A stretch of DNA of 8,350 bases from an uncultured Actinomycetes bacterium (GTDB lineage: Bacteria; Actinomycetota; Acidimicrobiia; Acidimicrobiales; Acidimicrobilacustridaceae), in the NCBI GenBank assembly GCA_945957335.1, contig CAMFLJ010000157.1, positions 1-8,350 on the forward strand, in the 5' to 3' direction. The position numbers and the translations under genes were made by a program. Shown here in pieces: positions 1 through 7,102 of the stretch (position 1 is its first letter; each line of letters opens with the position of its first letter). The notes below the pieces were generated by a model that saw only the letters and a program-made list of their open reading frames with translations, ran no database searches and was not told where the DNA came from.

Positions 1-992
1 TCTCCAACCTGTTCGGCACCGTGCCGGGCGAGGAGGTCGCCATCACCCTCGACCGCCTCCTCGGCGGTGGGGGCCAGGTCTTCTTCTCCAACTCCGGCGC
101 CGAGGCCAACGAGTGCGCCATCAAGCTGGCCCGCAAGTGGGGCGGCCACGGCCGGTACCAGGTGATCAGCGCCTTCGGCTCGTTCCACGGCCGCACGCTC
201 GCCGCCCTCCACGCCACCGGCCAGCCCCAGAAGTGGGAGGCCTTCCAGCCCCTGCCCGACGGCTTCCGCCACGTGCCCTGGAACGACCTCGAGGCCCTCG
301 AGGCCGCCATCGACCCGTCGGTCGCGGCCGTGCTGCTCGAGCCGGTGCAGGGCGAGGGCGGCGTCAACCCGGCCACCGCCGAGTACTTCGAGGGCGTGCG
401 GCGCCTGTGCGACGAGCGCGGCCTGCTGTTCATGGTCGACGAGGTGCAGACCGGCCTCGGCCGCACCGGCGAGTGGTTCGGCTTCCAGCACTTCGGTGTC
501 GAGCCCGACGTGGTCACCATGGCCAAGGCGCTCGGCAACGGCATGCCCATCGGTGCGTGCTGGGCCCGGCGCGACGTCGCCGCGGCCTTCGAGCCCGGCG
601 ACCACGCCACCACCTACGGAGGCCAGCCGCTGGCCGCGGCGGCGGCCCGGGCCACCCTCGCGGTGATGGAGCGCGAGAACGTGCCGCAGCTGGCCGAGCA
701 CGCGGGCAGCTACCTGCGCCACCAGCTCGAGGGCGTCCCCGGTGTCGTCGAGGTGCGCGGCCTGGGCCTGCTCCTGGCCGCCCAGCTGGCCGAGGGCATC
801 GACGCCAGCGAGGTGGCGGCCACCGCGCTCGACGCCGGCCTCGTGCTCAACGCGGTGTCGCCCACCGCGCTGCGCCTCGCTCCGCCGCTCACCGTCTCCA
901 ACGACGAGATCGACGAGGCCGTCTCGCTGCTCACCCAGATCGTGGCCGCCCTCACCAACGGCGACGCCGCGGCCGGGCAGGGGGCCTCGTGA
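1..992 (+). CDS. argD: acetylornithine aminotransferase, 5'-truncated
   Basis: PLP-dependent class III aminotransferase that makes N-acetylornithine from N-acetylglutamate semialdehyde and glutamate in cytosolic arginine synthesis. The frame is open to the window edge (SNLFGT precedes the GTG at 21), so that GTG is an internal Val codon and the true start lies upstream. About 329 codons remain of a family length near 400. Visible motifs are SNSGAEANECAIKLAR (PLP-phosphate loop, about 86-134), FHGRT, LLEPVQGEGGV, the VDEVQTGLGRTG segment with the PLP-ring Asp, and MAKALGNGMPIGA, whose Lys (codon 525-527) should form the Schiff base. TTYGGQPLA follows, as in ArgD/ornithine aminotransferases. 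The operon context with argF favours ArgD over other class III aminotransferases. It may also act as succinyldiaminopimelate aminotransferase, as in some bacteria. The TGA stop overlaps the argF GTG by 4 bp, suggesting translational coupling. Confidence 0.96.
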   Translation, partial: SNLFGTVPGEEVAITLDRLLGGGGQVFFSNSGAEANECAIKLARKWGGHGRYQVISAFGSFHGRTLAALHATGQPQKWEAFQPLPDGFRHVPWNDLEALEAAIDPSVAAVLLEPVQGEGGVNPATAEYFEGVRRLCDERGLLFMVDEVQTGLGRTGEWFGFQHFGVEPDVVTMAKALGNGMPIGACWARRDVAAAFEPGDHATTYGGQPLAAAAARATLAVMERENVPQLAEHAGSYLRHQLEGVPGVVEVRGLGLLLAAQLAEGIDASEVAATALDAGLVLNAVSPTALRLAPPLTVSNDEIDEAVSLLTQIVAALTNGDAAAGQGAS

Positions 993-1888
993 GGCACCTC
1001 CTCGAGATCGACGACCTCAGCCCCGACGAGCTGCGCACGGTCCTGGCCTTCGGTGCCGCGCCCACCTCGCCCCGTGCCCTCGACGGCAAGGGGATGGCGC
1101 TGCTGTTCGAGAAGCCGTCGGCCCGCACGCGCAACTCCATGGAGATGGCGGTCGTGCAGCTCGGCGGCCACCCCGTCACCATCCGGCCCGACGAGGTCGG
1201 CCTCGACACCCGCGAGACCGTCGAGGACGTCACCCGCACCCTGTGCTGCTACCACGCCGCCATCGGGGCCCGGGTGTTCGAGCACGCCAAGCTCGAGCGC
1301 ATGGTGGCGGTATCGAGCGTGCCGGTGGTCAACATGCTCTCCGACGACGCCCACCCCCTCCAGGCCCTGGCCGACCTGCTGACCCTCGCCGACGAGTTCG
1401 GTGGGGTCGACGCCCTGGCCGGCCGCTCGGTGGCCTACGTCGGCGACGGCAACAACGTGGCCCGCAGCCTCGCCCTCGCCGCCGGCATGGTGGGCATGGA
1501 GGTCCGCATCGCCACGCCCGTGGGCTACGAGATGTCGGCCGCCGACCTCGAGCGCCTGCGGGCCGCCGGCATCGAGGCGGCGTGCACCCACGACCCCACC
1601 GAGGCCGTCGAGGGCGCCCACGCCGTCTACACCGACGTGTGGGCGTCGATGGGCCAGGAGGCGCAGGCCGACGCCCGGCGCGAGGCCTTCACCGGCTTCA
1701 CCGTCGACGCCGCCCTCATGGTGGCCACGGCCGACGACGCCGTCTTCCTGCACTGCCTGCCGGCGCACCGCGGCGAGGAGGTCTCGAGCGAGGTGCTCGA
1801 GGGCCCCCGCAGCCGGGTGTGGCCGCAGGCCACCAACCGGATGCACGCCGCCCGCGGCGCGCTGGCCTGGCTGATGGAGCACCGATGA
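989..1888 (+). CDS. argF: ornithine carbamoyltransferase
   Basis: Converts ornithine and carbamoyl phosphate to citrulline and phosphate in the cytosol. The protein has 299 residues, slightly shorter than the usual 305-335. The N-terminal carbamoyl-phosphate domain holds EKPSARTRNSMEMAVVQLGG (41-60), where the usual STRTR loop reads SARTR (44-48), and HPLQALADLLT (122-132, the HPxQ motif). The C-terminal ornithine domain has VGDGNNVARS (151-160), WASMGQE (218-224, the SMG loop) and FLHCLPAHRG (253-262), with the HCLP cysteine that contacts ornithine. The GTG start at 989 was chosen because RHLLEIDDLSPDEL is the normal OTC N-terminus and GTGA overlaps the argD stop; the same frame stays open far upstream, but that part is an argD shadow. 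HCLPAHR and the missing Trp-rich substitutions argue for ornithine rather than acetylornithine as substrate. The stop overlaps argR by 4 bp (ATGA). Confidence 0.96.
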   Translation: MRHLLEIDDLSPDELRTVLAFGAAPTSPRALDGKGMALLFEKPSARTRNSMEMAVVQLGGHPVTIRPDEVGLDTRETVEDVTRTLCCYHAAIGARVFEHAKLERMVAVSSVPVVNMLSDDAHPLQALADLLTLADEFGGVDALAGRSVAYVGDGNNVARSLALAAGMVGMEVRIATPVGYEMSAADLERLRAAGIEAACTHDPTEAVEGAHAVYTDVWASMGQEAQADARREAFTGFTVDAALMVATADDAVFLHCLPAHRGEEVSSEVLEGPRSRVWPQATNRMHAARGALAWLMEHR

Positions 1889-2379
1889 CCGCGGAGAAGC
1901 CCAAGGAGCTGGCGAAGCTGGGCAAGACCCAGCGCCAGTACCTCGTCGCCAAGCTGATCGAGGCCCAGGCCGTGCCCAACCAGGGCGCGCTGGTCGACCT
2001 CCTCGCCGCCGAGGGCGTAGCCGCCACCCAGGCCACCGTCTCGCGCGACCTCGAGGAGCTCGGCGCCATCAAGGTGCGCATGCCCGGCGGTGAGACCGCC
2101 TACGCCATCCCGGCCCTGCCGAAGGAGCAGCTGGCCCCCGAGGACCACCTGCGCCGCGTCTTCGGCGACTGGGTGGTCGAGGTGGCACACTCCGACAACC
2201 TCGTCGTGGTCCGCACGCCGCCCGGCTCGGCCCACGTCGTCGGCTCCGCCCTCGACCGCTCCGGCATGCCCGGCGTGATCGGCACCGTCGCCGGCGACGA
2301 CACCATCCTCGTGGTCGTCGCCGCCGAGGTCGGAGGCGGGCCCATGGCCCAGCGCCTTTCCGACCTGGCCGGCCTCTGA
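1885..2379 (+). CDS. argR: arginine repressor ArgR
   Basis: Arginine-responsive DNA-binding regulator, 164 residues (the family is usually 150-170). The N-terminal winged helix-turn-helix spans about residues 14-70 and contains TQATVSRDLEELGAIKV (48-64), the recognition helix with the hallmark SRDL. The C-terminal domain (about 85-164) holds TPPGSAHVVGSALD and GTVAGDDTILVV (133-144), whose paired Asp residues bind arginine and help hexamer formation in known ArgR proteins. The ATG is set by an ATGA overlap with the argF stop and by GGAG at 1876-1879, 5 nt upstream. Encoding the repressor inside the operon it should control implies autoregulation, but I see no clear ARG-box palindrome in this window; the operator probably lies upstream of argC, outside it. 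A 10-residue Lys/Glu-rich stretch precedes the wHTH. Confidence 0.96.
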   Translation: MTAEKPKELAKLGKTQRQYLVAKLIEAQAVPNQGALVDLLAAEGVAATQATVSRDLEELGAIKVRMPGGETAYAIPALPKEQLAPEDHLRRVFGDWVVEVAHSDNLVVVRTPPGSAHVVGSALDRSGMPGVIGTVAGDDTILVVVAAEVGGGPMAQRLSDLAGL

Positions 2380-2443
2380 GCCGGCGAACGAACCCAGCAG
2401 ATCTCCCCCCACCACCCACACGAAGCGAAGGAACGAGAGAACG
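2380..2443 (+). other. argR-argG intergenic gap
   Basis: This 64-bp stretch is the only substantial gap in the arg cluster. It starts with repeated CGAAC units, passes through a C-rich run (about 2404-2419) and ends purine-rich just before argG. I see no hairpin with a T-run and no AT-rich ARG-box-like dyad. It may simply be a leader with the argG ribosome binding site; an internal promoter cannot be excluded by eye. Confidence 0.5.
2428..2432 (+). promoter_or_regulatory. argG ribosome binding site
   Basis: AAGGA lies 11 nt before the ATG at 2444, within a purine-rich stretch. It is the best Shine-Dalgarno match upstream of argG and supports that start, which also gives the family-typical N-terminus MAKRVVLAYSGGLDTS. 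Confidence 0.55.
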
Positions 2444-3673
2444 ATGGCGAAGCGAGTGGTCCTGGCCTACAGCGGCGGGCTCGACACGTCCGTGGCCGTG
2501 CGCTGGATGATCGAGAACTACGGCGTCGAGGTCATCACCGTGGCCTGCAACCTGGGCCAGGAGGGCGACTGGGAGGGCCTCCAGGCCAAGGCGTTCGCCG
2601 CCGGCGCGGTCGAGGCCATCGTCGTCGACTGCCGCGAGGAGTTCGCGCGCGACTTCCTGGCCCCGTCGCTCAAGGCCAACGCCCTCTACGAGGGCCGCTA
2701 CCCGCTGGTGTCGGCCCTGTCCCGCCCGGTCATCGTGCGCCACCTCGTGGCCGCCGCCCGCTACCACGGCGCCGACGCCGTGGCCCACGGCTGCACCGGC
2801 AAGGGCAACGACCAGGTCCGCTTCGAGGTCGCCACCCGGGCCCTCGCCCCCGATCTCGAGATCCTCGCCCCGGTCCGCAACTGGGGCATGACCCGCGAGA
2901 TGTCGATCGAGTACGCCGAGGCCCACGACATCCCCGTGCTAGCCACCAAGGAGAAGCTGTACTCCATCGACGACAACCTCTGGGGCCGCGCCATCGAGTG
3001 CGGTGAGATGGAGGATCCGTGGGCCCGCCCGCCCGAGGGCGTGTGGAGCATGACCACCGTGAAGGCGTCCGAGGCCCGCGAGGTCACCGTCGGCTTCGAG
3101 CAGGGCGTCCCGGTGAGCGTCGACGGCGTGGCCATGCCGCTGCACGAGCTCGTCGTCGAGATGAACGACATCGTCGGCGCCTACGGCTGGGGCCGCCTCG
3201 ACATGGTCGAGAACCGGCGCGTCGGCATCAAGAGCCGGGAGACCTACGAGGCCCCCGGCGCCCTGGCGCTCATCGAGGCCCACAAGGACCTCGAGACCAT
3301 CACCCTCGAGCGCGACACCATGCACGAGAAGCAGCGCCTCGAAGGCCGCTACGCCGACCTCGTGTACGACGGCATGTGGTACTCGCCGCTGAAGGAGGCG
3401 CTCGACGGCTTCGTCGAGGTCACCCAGCGCTACGTCACCGGCGAGGTGCGCCTGCGCCTCGAGCCGGGGCGCTGCTACGTCGTGGGCCGCCGCAGCACCC
3501 ACAGCCTCTACGACTACGGCCTCGCCACCTACGACGCGGCCGACACGTTCAACCACGCCGACTCCGAGGGCTTCGTGAAGCTCTGGGGCCTCGGCATCCA
3601 GACCTGGGCCGCCAAGCAGTCGGCCGCCCTGCCCGCCACGCCGCCGACGGCGACGGGCTCCACCAACGACTAG
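2444..3673 (+). CDS. argG: argininosuccinate synthase
   Basis: Condenses citrulline and aspartate to argininosuccinate using ATP, the penultimate step of arginine synthesis. The protein has 409 residues, near the 395-410 of the common bacterial form. The N-terminal nucleotide-binding domain begins with AYSGGLDTS (8-16), the PP-loop shared by N-type ATP pyrophosphatases. YEGRYPLVSALSRP (82-95) and HGCTGKGNDQVRFE (115-128) are the citrulline/aspartate-binding signatures. The synthetase/tetramer domain follows, with YSIDDNLWGRAIECG and GRLDMVENRRVGIKSRE. The last 14 or so residues are an Ala/Pro/Thr-rich tail (ALPATPPTATGSTND) that looks non-conserved. The ATG is preceded by AAGGA, and the TAG stop lies 12 bp before argH. 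All recognised active-site segments are intact, so it should be functional. Confidence 0.97.
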   Translation: MAKRVVLAYSGGLDTSVAVRWMIENYGVEVITVACNLGQEGDWEGLQAKAFAAGAVEAIVVDCREEFARDFLAPSLKANALYEGRYPLVSALSRPVIVRHLVAAARYHGADAVAHGCTGKGNDQVRFEVATRALAPDLEILAPVRNWGMTREMSIEYAEAHDIPVLATKEKLYSIDDNLWGRAIECGEMEDPWARPPEGVWSMTTVKASEAREVTVGFEQGVPVSVDGVAMPLHELVVEMNDIVGAYGWGRLDMVENRRVGIKSRETYEAPGALALIEAHKDLETITLERDTMHEKQRLEGRYADLVYDGMWYSPLKEALDGFVEVTQRYVTGEVRLRLEPGRCYVVGRRSTHSLYDYGLATYDAADTFNHADSEGFVKLWGLGIQTWAAKQSAALPATPPTATGSTND

Positions 3674-3675
3674 GA
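3672..3675 (+). promoter_or_regulatory. argH ribosome binding site embedded in argG stop
   Basis: AGGA overlaps the last two bases of the argG TAG stop (3671-3673) and sits 10 nt before the argH ATG at 3686. A terminating ribosome on argG would cover this site, which fits coupled translation of the last two pathway enzymes. Confidence 0.5.
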
Positions 3676-3685
3676 CCCCGCACCG

Positions 3686-5068
3686 ATGAGCACGCTCTGG
3701 CACGGCCGCTTCGAGGGCGGCCCCGCCGAGGAGCTGATGGCGTTCACCGTCAGCCTCCCGTTCGACTCCCGGCTGGCCGCGGACGACCTCACCGGATCGC
3801 GCGCCCACGTCCGGGGGCTGGCCCGGGGCGGCATCCTCACCGACGCCGAGCGCGACGACGTGCTCGCCGCCATCGACGCGGTCGAGGGCGAGCTGGCCGA
3901 GGGCACGTTCACCTTCGTGCCCTCCGACGAGGACATCCACACCGCGGTCGAGCGCCGCGTCACCGAGCTGGCCGGCCCGGCCGGGGCCAAGCTCCACACG
4001 GGCCGCAGCCGCAACGACCAGGTCGCCACCGACCTGCGCCTGTTCGCCAAGCGCGAGCTCGCGGTGGTGGCCGGGCGGGTGCTCGCCCTCCAGCAGGTGC
4101 TCCACGACCGCGCCGTCGAGGCGGGCGACGCCTACCTCCCCGGCTACACCCACCTCCAGCAGGCCCAGCCGGTGCTGCTCGCGCACCACCTGCTGGCCCA
4201 CGGGTGGGCCCTCTCGCGCGACCTCGACCGCCTCGCCGACACCATCCGCCGCCTCGACGTGTCGCCCCTCGGCGCCGGTGCGCTGGCCGGCTCGTCGCTC
4301 CCGCTCGACCCGGCCGGCACCGCGGCCGACCTCGGCTTCGCCGGTGTGTTCGCCAACTCCCTCGACGCGGTGAGCGACCGCGACTTCGTGGCCGAGGCCC
4401 TCTTCGACCTCGCGCTCCTCGGCGTGCACCTCTCCCGCCTCGCCGAGGAGGTCATCCTCTGGTCGACCGAGGAGTTCGGGTTCCTCGGCCTCGCCGATGC
4501 GTACTCGACGGGCTCGTCGATGCTGCCCCAGAAGAAGAACCCCGACATCGCCGAGCTCACCCGCGGCAAGACCGGTCGCCTCATCGGCAACCTCACCGGG
4601 CTGCTCGCCACGCTGAAGGCCCTGCCGCTCGCCTACAACCGCGACCTGCAGGAGGACAAGGAGCCGTTCTTCGACTCCCTCGACACGGTGGTGCTGGCGC
4701 TGGCCGCCATGACCGGCCTGCTGGCGTCGTCGACCTTCCGGCTCGAGGCCATGGCCGCATCGGCCGACACGCCCACCAGCGCGGCCACCGACCTGGCCGA
4801 GCACCTCGTGGCCGAGGGCATGCCGTTCCGTGACGCCCACGCCGTGGTCGGCGCGCTCGTGCGGCGCAGCCTCGACGAGGGCATCGCCCTGCGCGAGCTG
4901 GTCGAGCAGTCGCCCGAGCTGGGCCCCGACGCGCTGTTCCTCCTCGACCGGGGCACCGCGGTGCGTCGCCGCACCACGCCCGGCGGGGCCGGCCCGGAGC
5001 CGGTCGCCGCGCAGCTGGTGGGCTTCGCCGACCGGGTGGCCACCGACCGGTCGCGCTGGCAGGGGTGA
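3686..5068 (+). CDS. argH: argininosuccinate lyase
   Basis: Splits argininosuccinate into arginine and fumarate, the last step of the pathway. It belongs to the fumarase/aspartase superfamily, whose members act as cytosolic homotetramers. The protein has 460 residues, typical for the family. The N-terminus MSTLWHGRFEGGPAEELMAFTVS is canonical and fixes the start. HTGRSRNDQVATD (104-116) is the first conserved region. YTHLQQAQP (154-162) carries the conserved His of region 2. GSSMLPQKKNPD (276-287) is the lyase signature on the mobile loop with the catalytic Ser. The C-terminal domain (about 365-460) includes DLAEHLVAEGMPFRDAHAVVG, as in ArgH. The TGA stop overlaps the GTG start of the downstream DNA glycosylase by 4 bp. 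Nothing suggests loss of function. Confidence 0.97.
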   Translation: MSTLWHGRFEGGPAEELMAFTVSLPFDSRLAADDLTGSRAHVRGLARGGILTDAERDDVLAAIDAVEGELAEGTFTFVPSDEDIHTAVERRVTELAGPAGAKLHTGRSRNDQVATDLRLFAKRELAVVAGRVLALQQVLHDRAVEAGDAYLPGYTHLQQAQPVLLAHHLLAHGWALSRDLDRLADTIRRLDVSPLGAGALAGSSLPLDPAGTAADLGFAGVFANSLDAVSDRDFVAEALFDLALLGVHLSRLAEEVILWSTEEFGFLGLADAYSTGSSMLPQKKNPDIAELTRGKTGRLIGNLTGLLATLKALPLAYNRDLQEDKEPFFDSLDTVVLALAAMTGLLASSTFRLEAMAASADTPTSAATDLAEHLVAEGMPFRDAHAVVGALVRRSLDEGIALRELVEQSPELGPDALFLLDRGTAVRRRTTPGGAGPEPVAAQLVGFADRVATDRSRWQG

Positions 5069-5697
5069 GGGGCCGGCGGCTCCGCCGGGCCTTCTACGCC
5101 CGCGACCCGCGGGTCGTCGCCCCCGAGCTGCTCGGCAAGGTGCTGGTGCACGACGGGCGGGCCGCCCGCATCGTCGAGGTCGAGGCCTACTGCGGCGCCG
5201 ACGACCCGGGCAGCCACGCCTACCGGGGCGAGACGCCCCGCACCGCGGTGATGTTCGGGCCGGCGGGGCACCTGTACGTGTACTTCACCTACGGCATGCA
5301 CTGGTGCGCCAACGCGGTATGCGGCCCCGACGGTGAGGCGGGGGCCGTGCTGCTACGGGCGGCCGCACCCCTCGAGGGCCTCGAGGCCATGCGCGCCGCG
5401 AGGCCCGCCGCCCGCCGCGACCTCGACCTCTGCAGCGGCCCGGCCAAGCTCTGCCAGGCCTTCGGCCTCGACCGCGCCCACGACGGCGCCGACCTCGTCC
5501 GAGCCGACCGGGGCGTCACGATCGTCGACGACGGCACCCCACCGCCGGCCCGGCCCGGCGTGAGCACCCGCATCGGCCTCTCGGCGGGAGCGGAGCACCC
5601 GTGGCGGTGGTACGTACCCGGTGACCCCAACGTCTCCCGGCACCGCAGCGGCACCCGCCGCCGGCCCGACCCCTCGAACGGAGCACCCCGTGGCTGA
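5065..5697 (+). CDS. mpg: 3-methyladenine DNA glycosylase (AAG/MPG family)
   Basis: Putative monofunctional base-excision repair glycosylase that removes alkylated purines such as 3-methyladenine. It has 210 residues, near the family norm of about 190-210. The fold runs from FYARDPRVVAPELLGKVLV to about residue 195. VEVEAY (37-42) matches human AAG ETEAY, so Glu40 should be the catalytic base and Tyr42 the intercalation-side aromatic. SHAYRGETPRTAVMFGPAGH (50-69) and LYVYFTYGMHWCANAV (70-85) match the remaining active-site and binding segments, and LLRAA (96-100) the conserved Arg. SGPAKLCQAFGL is the typical late motif. The GTG start overlaps the argH TGA by 4 bp with only a weak GGGG upstream, so it probably depends on argH translation. 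The final 15 residues are basic, Pro-rich and poorly conserved, and the last 8 bp overlap the next gene. In mycobacteria mpg adjoins tyrS; here three genes intervene. Confidence 0.93.
   Translation: MRGRRLRRAFYARDPRVVAPELLGKVLVHDGRAARIVEVEAYCGADDPGSHAYRGETPRTAVMFGPAGHLYVYFTYGMHWCANAVCGPDGEAGAVLLRAAAPLEGLEAMRAARPAARRDLDLCSGPAKLCQAFGLDRAHDGADLVRADRGVTIVDDGTPPPARPGVSTRIGLSAGAEHPWRWYVPGDPNVSRHRSGTRRRPDPSNGAPRG
5678..5683 (+). promoter_or_regulatory. ribosome binding site deciding the Nudix gene start
   Basis: ACGGAG lies inside the 3' end of mpg and 6 nt before GTG at 5690. It favours that GTG over the in-frame GTG at 5621, which lacks such a site and would add a Pro/Ala-rich stretch that is really mpg read in another frame. 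Confidence 0.55.
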
Positions 5698-6298
5698 GCC
5701 AACCCTCGAACGGCCCGCCGTGGTCGGCCCCGACGCCCTCGGCCGGGCCGAGCAGCTGTCGCTCGTGGTCGACGCCCTCACCGGCTACGAGGCCGTCGAC
5801 GGCCAGCAGGCCTCGGTGCGCGCCGAGATGCTGGCCTTCGCCGCCGATCACGACGACGCCCTGTGGCGCACGTGCGCCGAGGGCCACTTCACCGGGTCGG
5901 CGCTGGTCGTCCACGCCGACCGCGAGCAGGTGCTGCTGCTCTTCCACACCAAGCTCCAGCGCTGGCTCCAGCCCGGTGGCCACCTCGACGGCGACGCCAA
6001 CCTGGCCGCCTCCGCCCTCCGCGAGGCCACCGAGGAGTCCGGCATCGAGGGCCTGCAGGTGGTGGTGCCGGCGGTCGACCTCGACATCCACGAGGTGCGG
6101 CCTCCGAAGGAGGACCCGCACCTGCACCTCGACGTGCGCTTCGTGGTGCTCGCGCCCGAGGGCGCCGAGGTGGTCGGCAACCACGAGTCCCAGGCGCTGC
6201 GCTGGGTGTGGCCCGACGAGCTGGCCGACCTGGGCGCCGACGAGGGCCTCGTGCGCCTCACCGAGCGGGGCCTCGCCCTGGCGGCTCGGCTGCCCTAG
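5690..6298 (+). CDS. Nudix hydrolase family protein
   Basis: Nudix-fold hydrolase of 202 residues, substrate unknown; family members cleave nucleoside diphosphates linked to another moiety, needing a divalent metal. A helical N-terminal region (about 15-65) precedes the Nudix domain. FTGSALVVHADREQVLLLFHTKL (67-89) is the first strand pair. GGHLDGDANLAASALREATEESGI (96-119) is the Nudix box, with metal-binding REATEE (111-116) intact. The first Glu of the GX5EX7REUXEEXGU consensus is Ala103, a variation known in GGHxDGD-type Nudix proteins. HLHLDVRFVV (144-153) and WVWPDEL follow as usual. The start at 5690 is chosen on the ribosome binding site; it overlaps mpg by 8 bp, implying co-translation with the arg/mpg run. 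A role in nucleotide-pool sanitation beside a DNA repair gene is tempting but unproven. Confidence 0.87.
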   Translation: MAEPTLERPAVVGPDALGRAEQLSLVVDALTGYEAVDGQQASVRAEMLAFAADHDDALWRTCAEGHFTGSALVVHADREQVLLLFHTKLQRWLQPGGHLDGDANLAASALREATEESGIEGLQVVVPAVDLDIHEVRPPKEDPHLHLDVRFVVLAPEGAEVVGNHESQALRWVWPDELADLGADEGLVRLTERGLALAARLP

Positions 6299-6306
6299 GG
6301 GCGTGA

Positions 6307-6333
6307 CGGCCCGGCCTCAGCCTTCCCGGGCCG
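6307..6333. terminator. possible bidirectional terminator hairpin
   Basis: Perfect 8-bp arms CGGCCCGG (6307-6314) and CCGGGCCG (6326-6333) enclose an 11-nt loop at the junction of two convergent genes, 8 bp after the Nudix stop. The arms extend into the last codons of the - strand flavoprotein gene. No T-run follows on either side, so intrinsic termination is uncertain; in such GC-rich bacteria T-less hairpins at convergent ends are common. Confidence 0.4.
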
Positions 6334-7066
6334 GTTCGCCGTGGCCGAGGTTGGCGGCGCCGCGCGACCAGTAGGCCTTGGCCGACACCGCGTCGGCGGC
6401 GACGCCGGAGCCCGCCACCAGCTCCTTCCAGCGGGCCACGTCGCCGCGCTCACCGGCCAGGTAGGCGTGGGTGCCCTCTCTCACGAGCCCGGCCACGACC
6501 TCGTCCAGCCGGTCGCGCTCGGCCCCGGCGAGCACGGCCACGCCTGCCGTGTCGAGGTCGTGGGGGACGAGGTCGTCGAGGGTCTCGGCGACCACCACGA
6601 GGTCGGCGGCGCCGGCCGGGAGCGACTCGAGCATGGCGAGCGAGGCCGGGGTGCCCGAGGGGTCGGCGAGGAAGAGGTGGTGGGCCGCACCGGCGACGGG
6701 GGTGACCTGGCCGCGCGGCCCGATGGCGTCGATGCGGTCGCCGGGGCCGGCCGCCGTCGCCCAGGCCGAGCCGGGCCCGTGGCCGTGGACGACGACGTCC
6801 ACCACGACGTGGGGCACCTCGGCGTCGAAGGCCGTCGAGCGGATGCTGTAGCGGCGGTTGGTGGTGCCGCCGTCGCCGTCGGGCACAGCCACCATGAGGT
6901 CCTGTCCGGGGGCGGGGGAGAGGCGGGCCAGGTCGGGGTGGCCGAGCAGCAGGCGCCGCACGCCGGGTGCGGGCGTGGACGCGGCCTGCACCTCGAGGGT
7001 CCAGCGGTGGAGCCCGGCCATGCGGCCGTCGAGGGCCTCGGGTGCGGGGAGCGGGGTGGCGGACAT
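6317..7066 (-). CDS. siderophore-interacting protein (ferric-siderophore reductase, SIP/ViuB-like)
   Basis: Predicted cytosolic FAD- and NAD(P)H-dependent flavoprotein of the SIP family, whose studied members reduce ferric siderophores to release iron. It has 249 residues, typical for the family. The FAD-binding domain (about 20-125) contains NRRYSIRS (70-77, the RxYS flavin motif), VVVHGHGPGSAWA (91-103, matching the SIP HGxGPxSxWA loop) and IGPRG (115-119). The NAD(P)H/SIP domain (about 128-240) has HLFLADPSGTPASLAML (130-146), AYLAGE (201-206) and the C-terminal KAYWSRGAAN (230-239), a near-universal SIP ending. The ATG at 7066 is supported by GGAGG 6 nt upstream. It is convergent with the Nudix gene by 18 bp. 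No siderophore synthesis or transport genes are visible and I see no DtxR/IdeR-type iron box, so the natural substrate is uncertain. An 18-bp palindrome upstream suggests a dedicated regulator. Confidence 0.87.
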   Translation of the reverse strand: MSATPLPAPEALDGRMAGLHRWTLEVQAASTPAPGVRRLLLGHPDLARLSPAPGQDLMVAVPDGDGGTTNRRYSIRSTAFDAEVPHVVVDVVVHGHGPGSAWATAAGPGDRIDAIGPRGQVTPVAGAAHHLFLADPSGTPASLAMLESLPAGAADLVVVAETLDDLVPHDLDTAGVAVLAGAERDRLDEVVAGLVREGTHAYLAGERGDVARWKELVAGSGVAADAVSAKAYWSRGAANLGHGEPAREG

Positions 7067-7072
7067 GGGGGG

Positions 7073-7077
7073 CCTCC
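7073..7077 (-). promoter_or_regulatory. SIP gene ribosome binding site
   Basis: On the - strand this reads GGAGG, 6 nt before the ATG ending at 7066. It is one of the strongest Shine-Dalgarno matches in the window and fixes the start. Confidence 0.75.
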
Positions 7078-7102
7078 GGGGCGATCAGGCGTTCACGACT
7101 GC

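Noticed and set aside
21..23. GTG as the argD start codon
   Set aside because: Conserved ArgD sequence (SNLFGT) continues upstream in frame to the window edge, so this is an internal Val.
113..1888. Long version of ArgF starting inside argD (591 codons)
   Set aside because: The first 292 codons are Arg/Pro-rich out-of-frame argD sequence. ArgF homology begins at the GTG at 989.
2380..2443. ARG-box operator before argG
   Set aside because: No AT-rich imperfect palindrome of the ARG-box type is visible in this gap.
3019..4833. A 604-codon + strand frame across argG and argH
   Set aside because: Arg/Pro/Ala/His-rich shadow translation in a different frame from the two real genes.
2939..4840. 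A 633-codon open frame on the - strand opposite argG/argH
   Set aside because: It is antisense to two clearly conserved enzymes, is rich in Gly/Val/Glu/His repeats typical of high-GC antisense frames, and shows no domain.
5621..5689. Upstream GTG start for the Nudix gene
   Set aside because: It would add 23 Pro/Ala/Thr-rich residues overlapping mpg coding sequence, with no ribosome binding site. GTG at 5690 has ACGGAG at good spacing.
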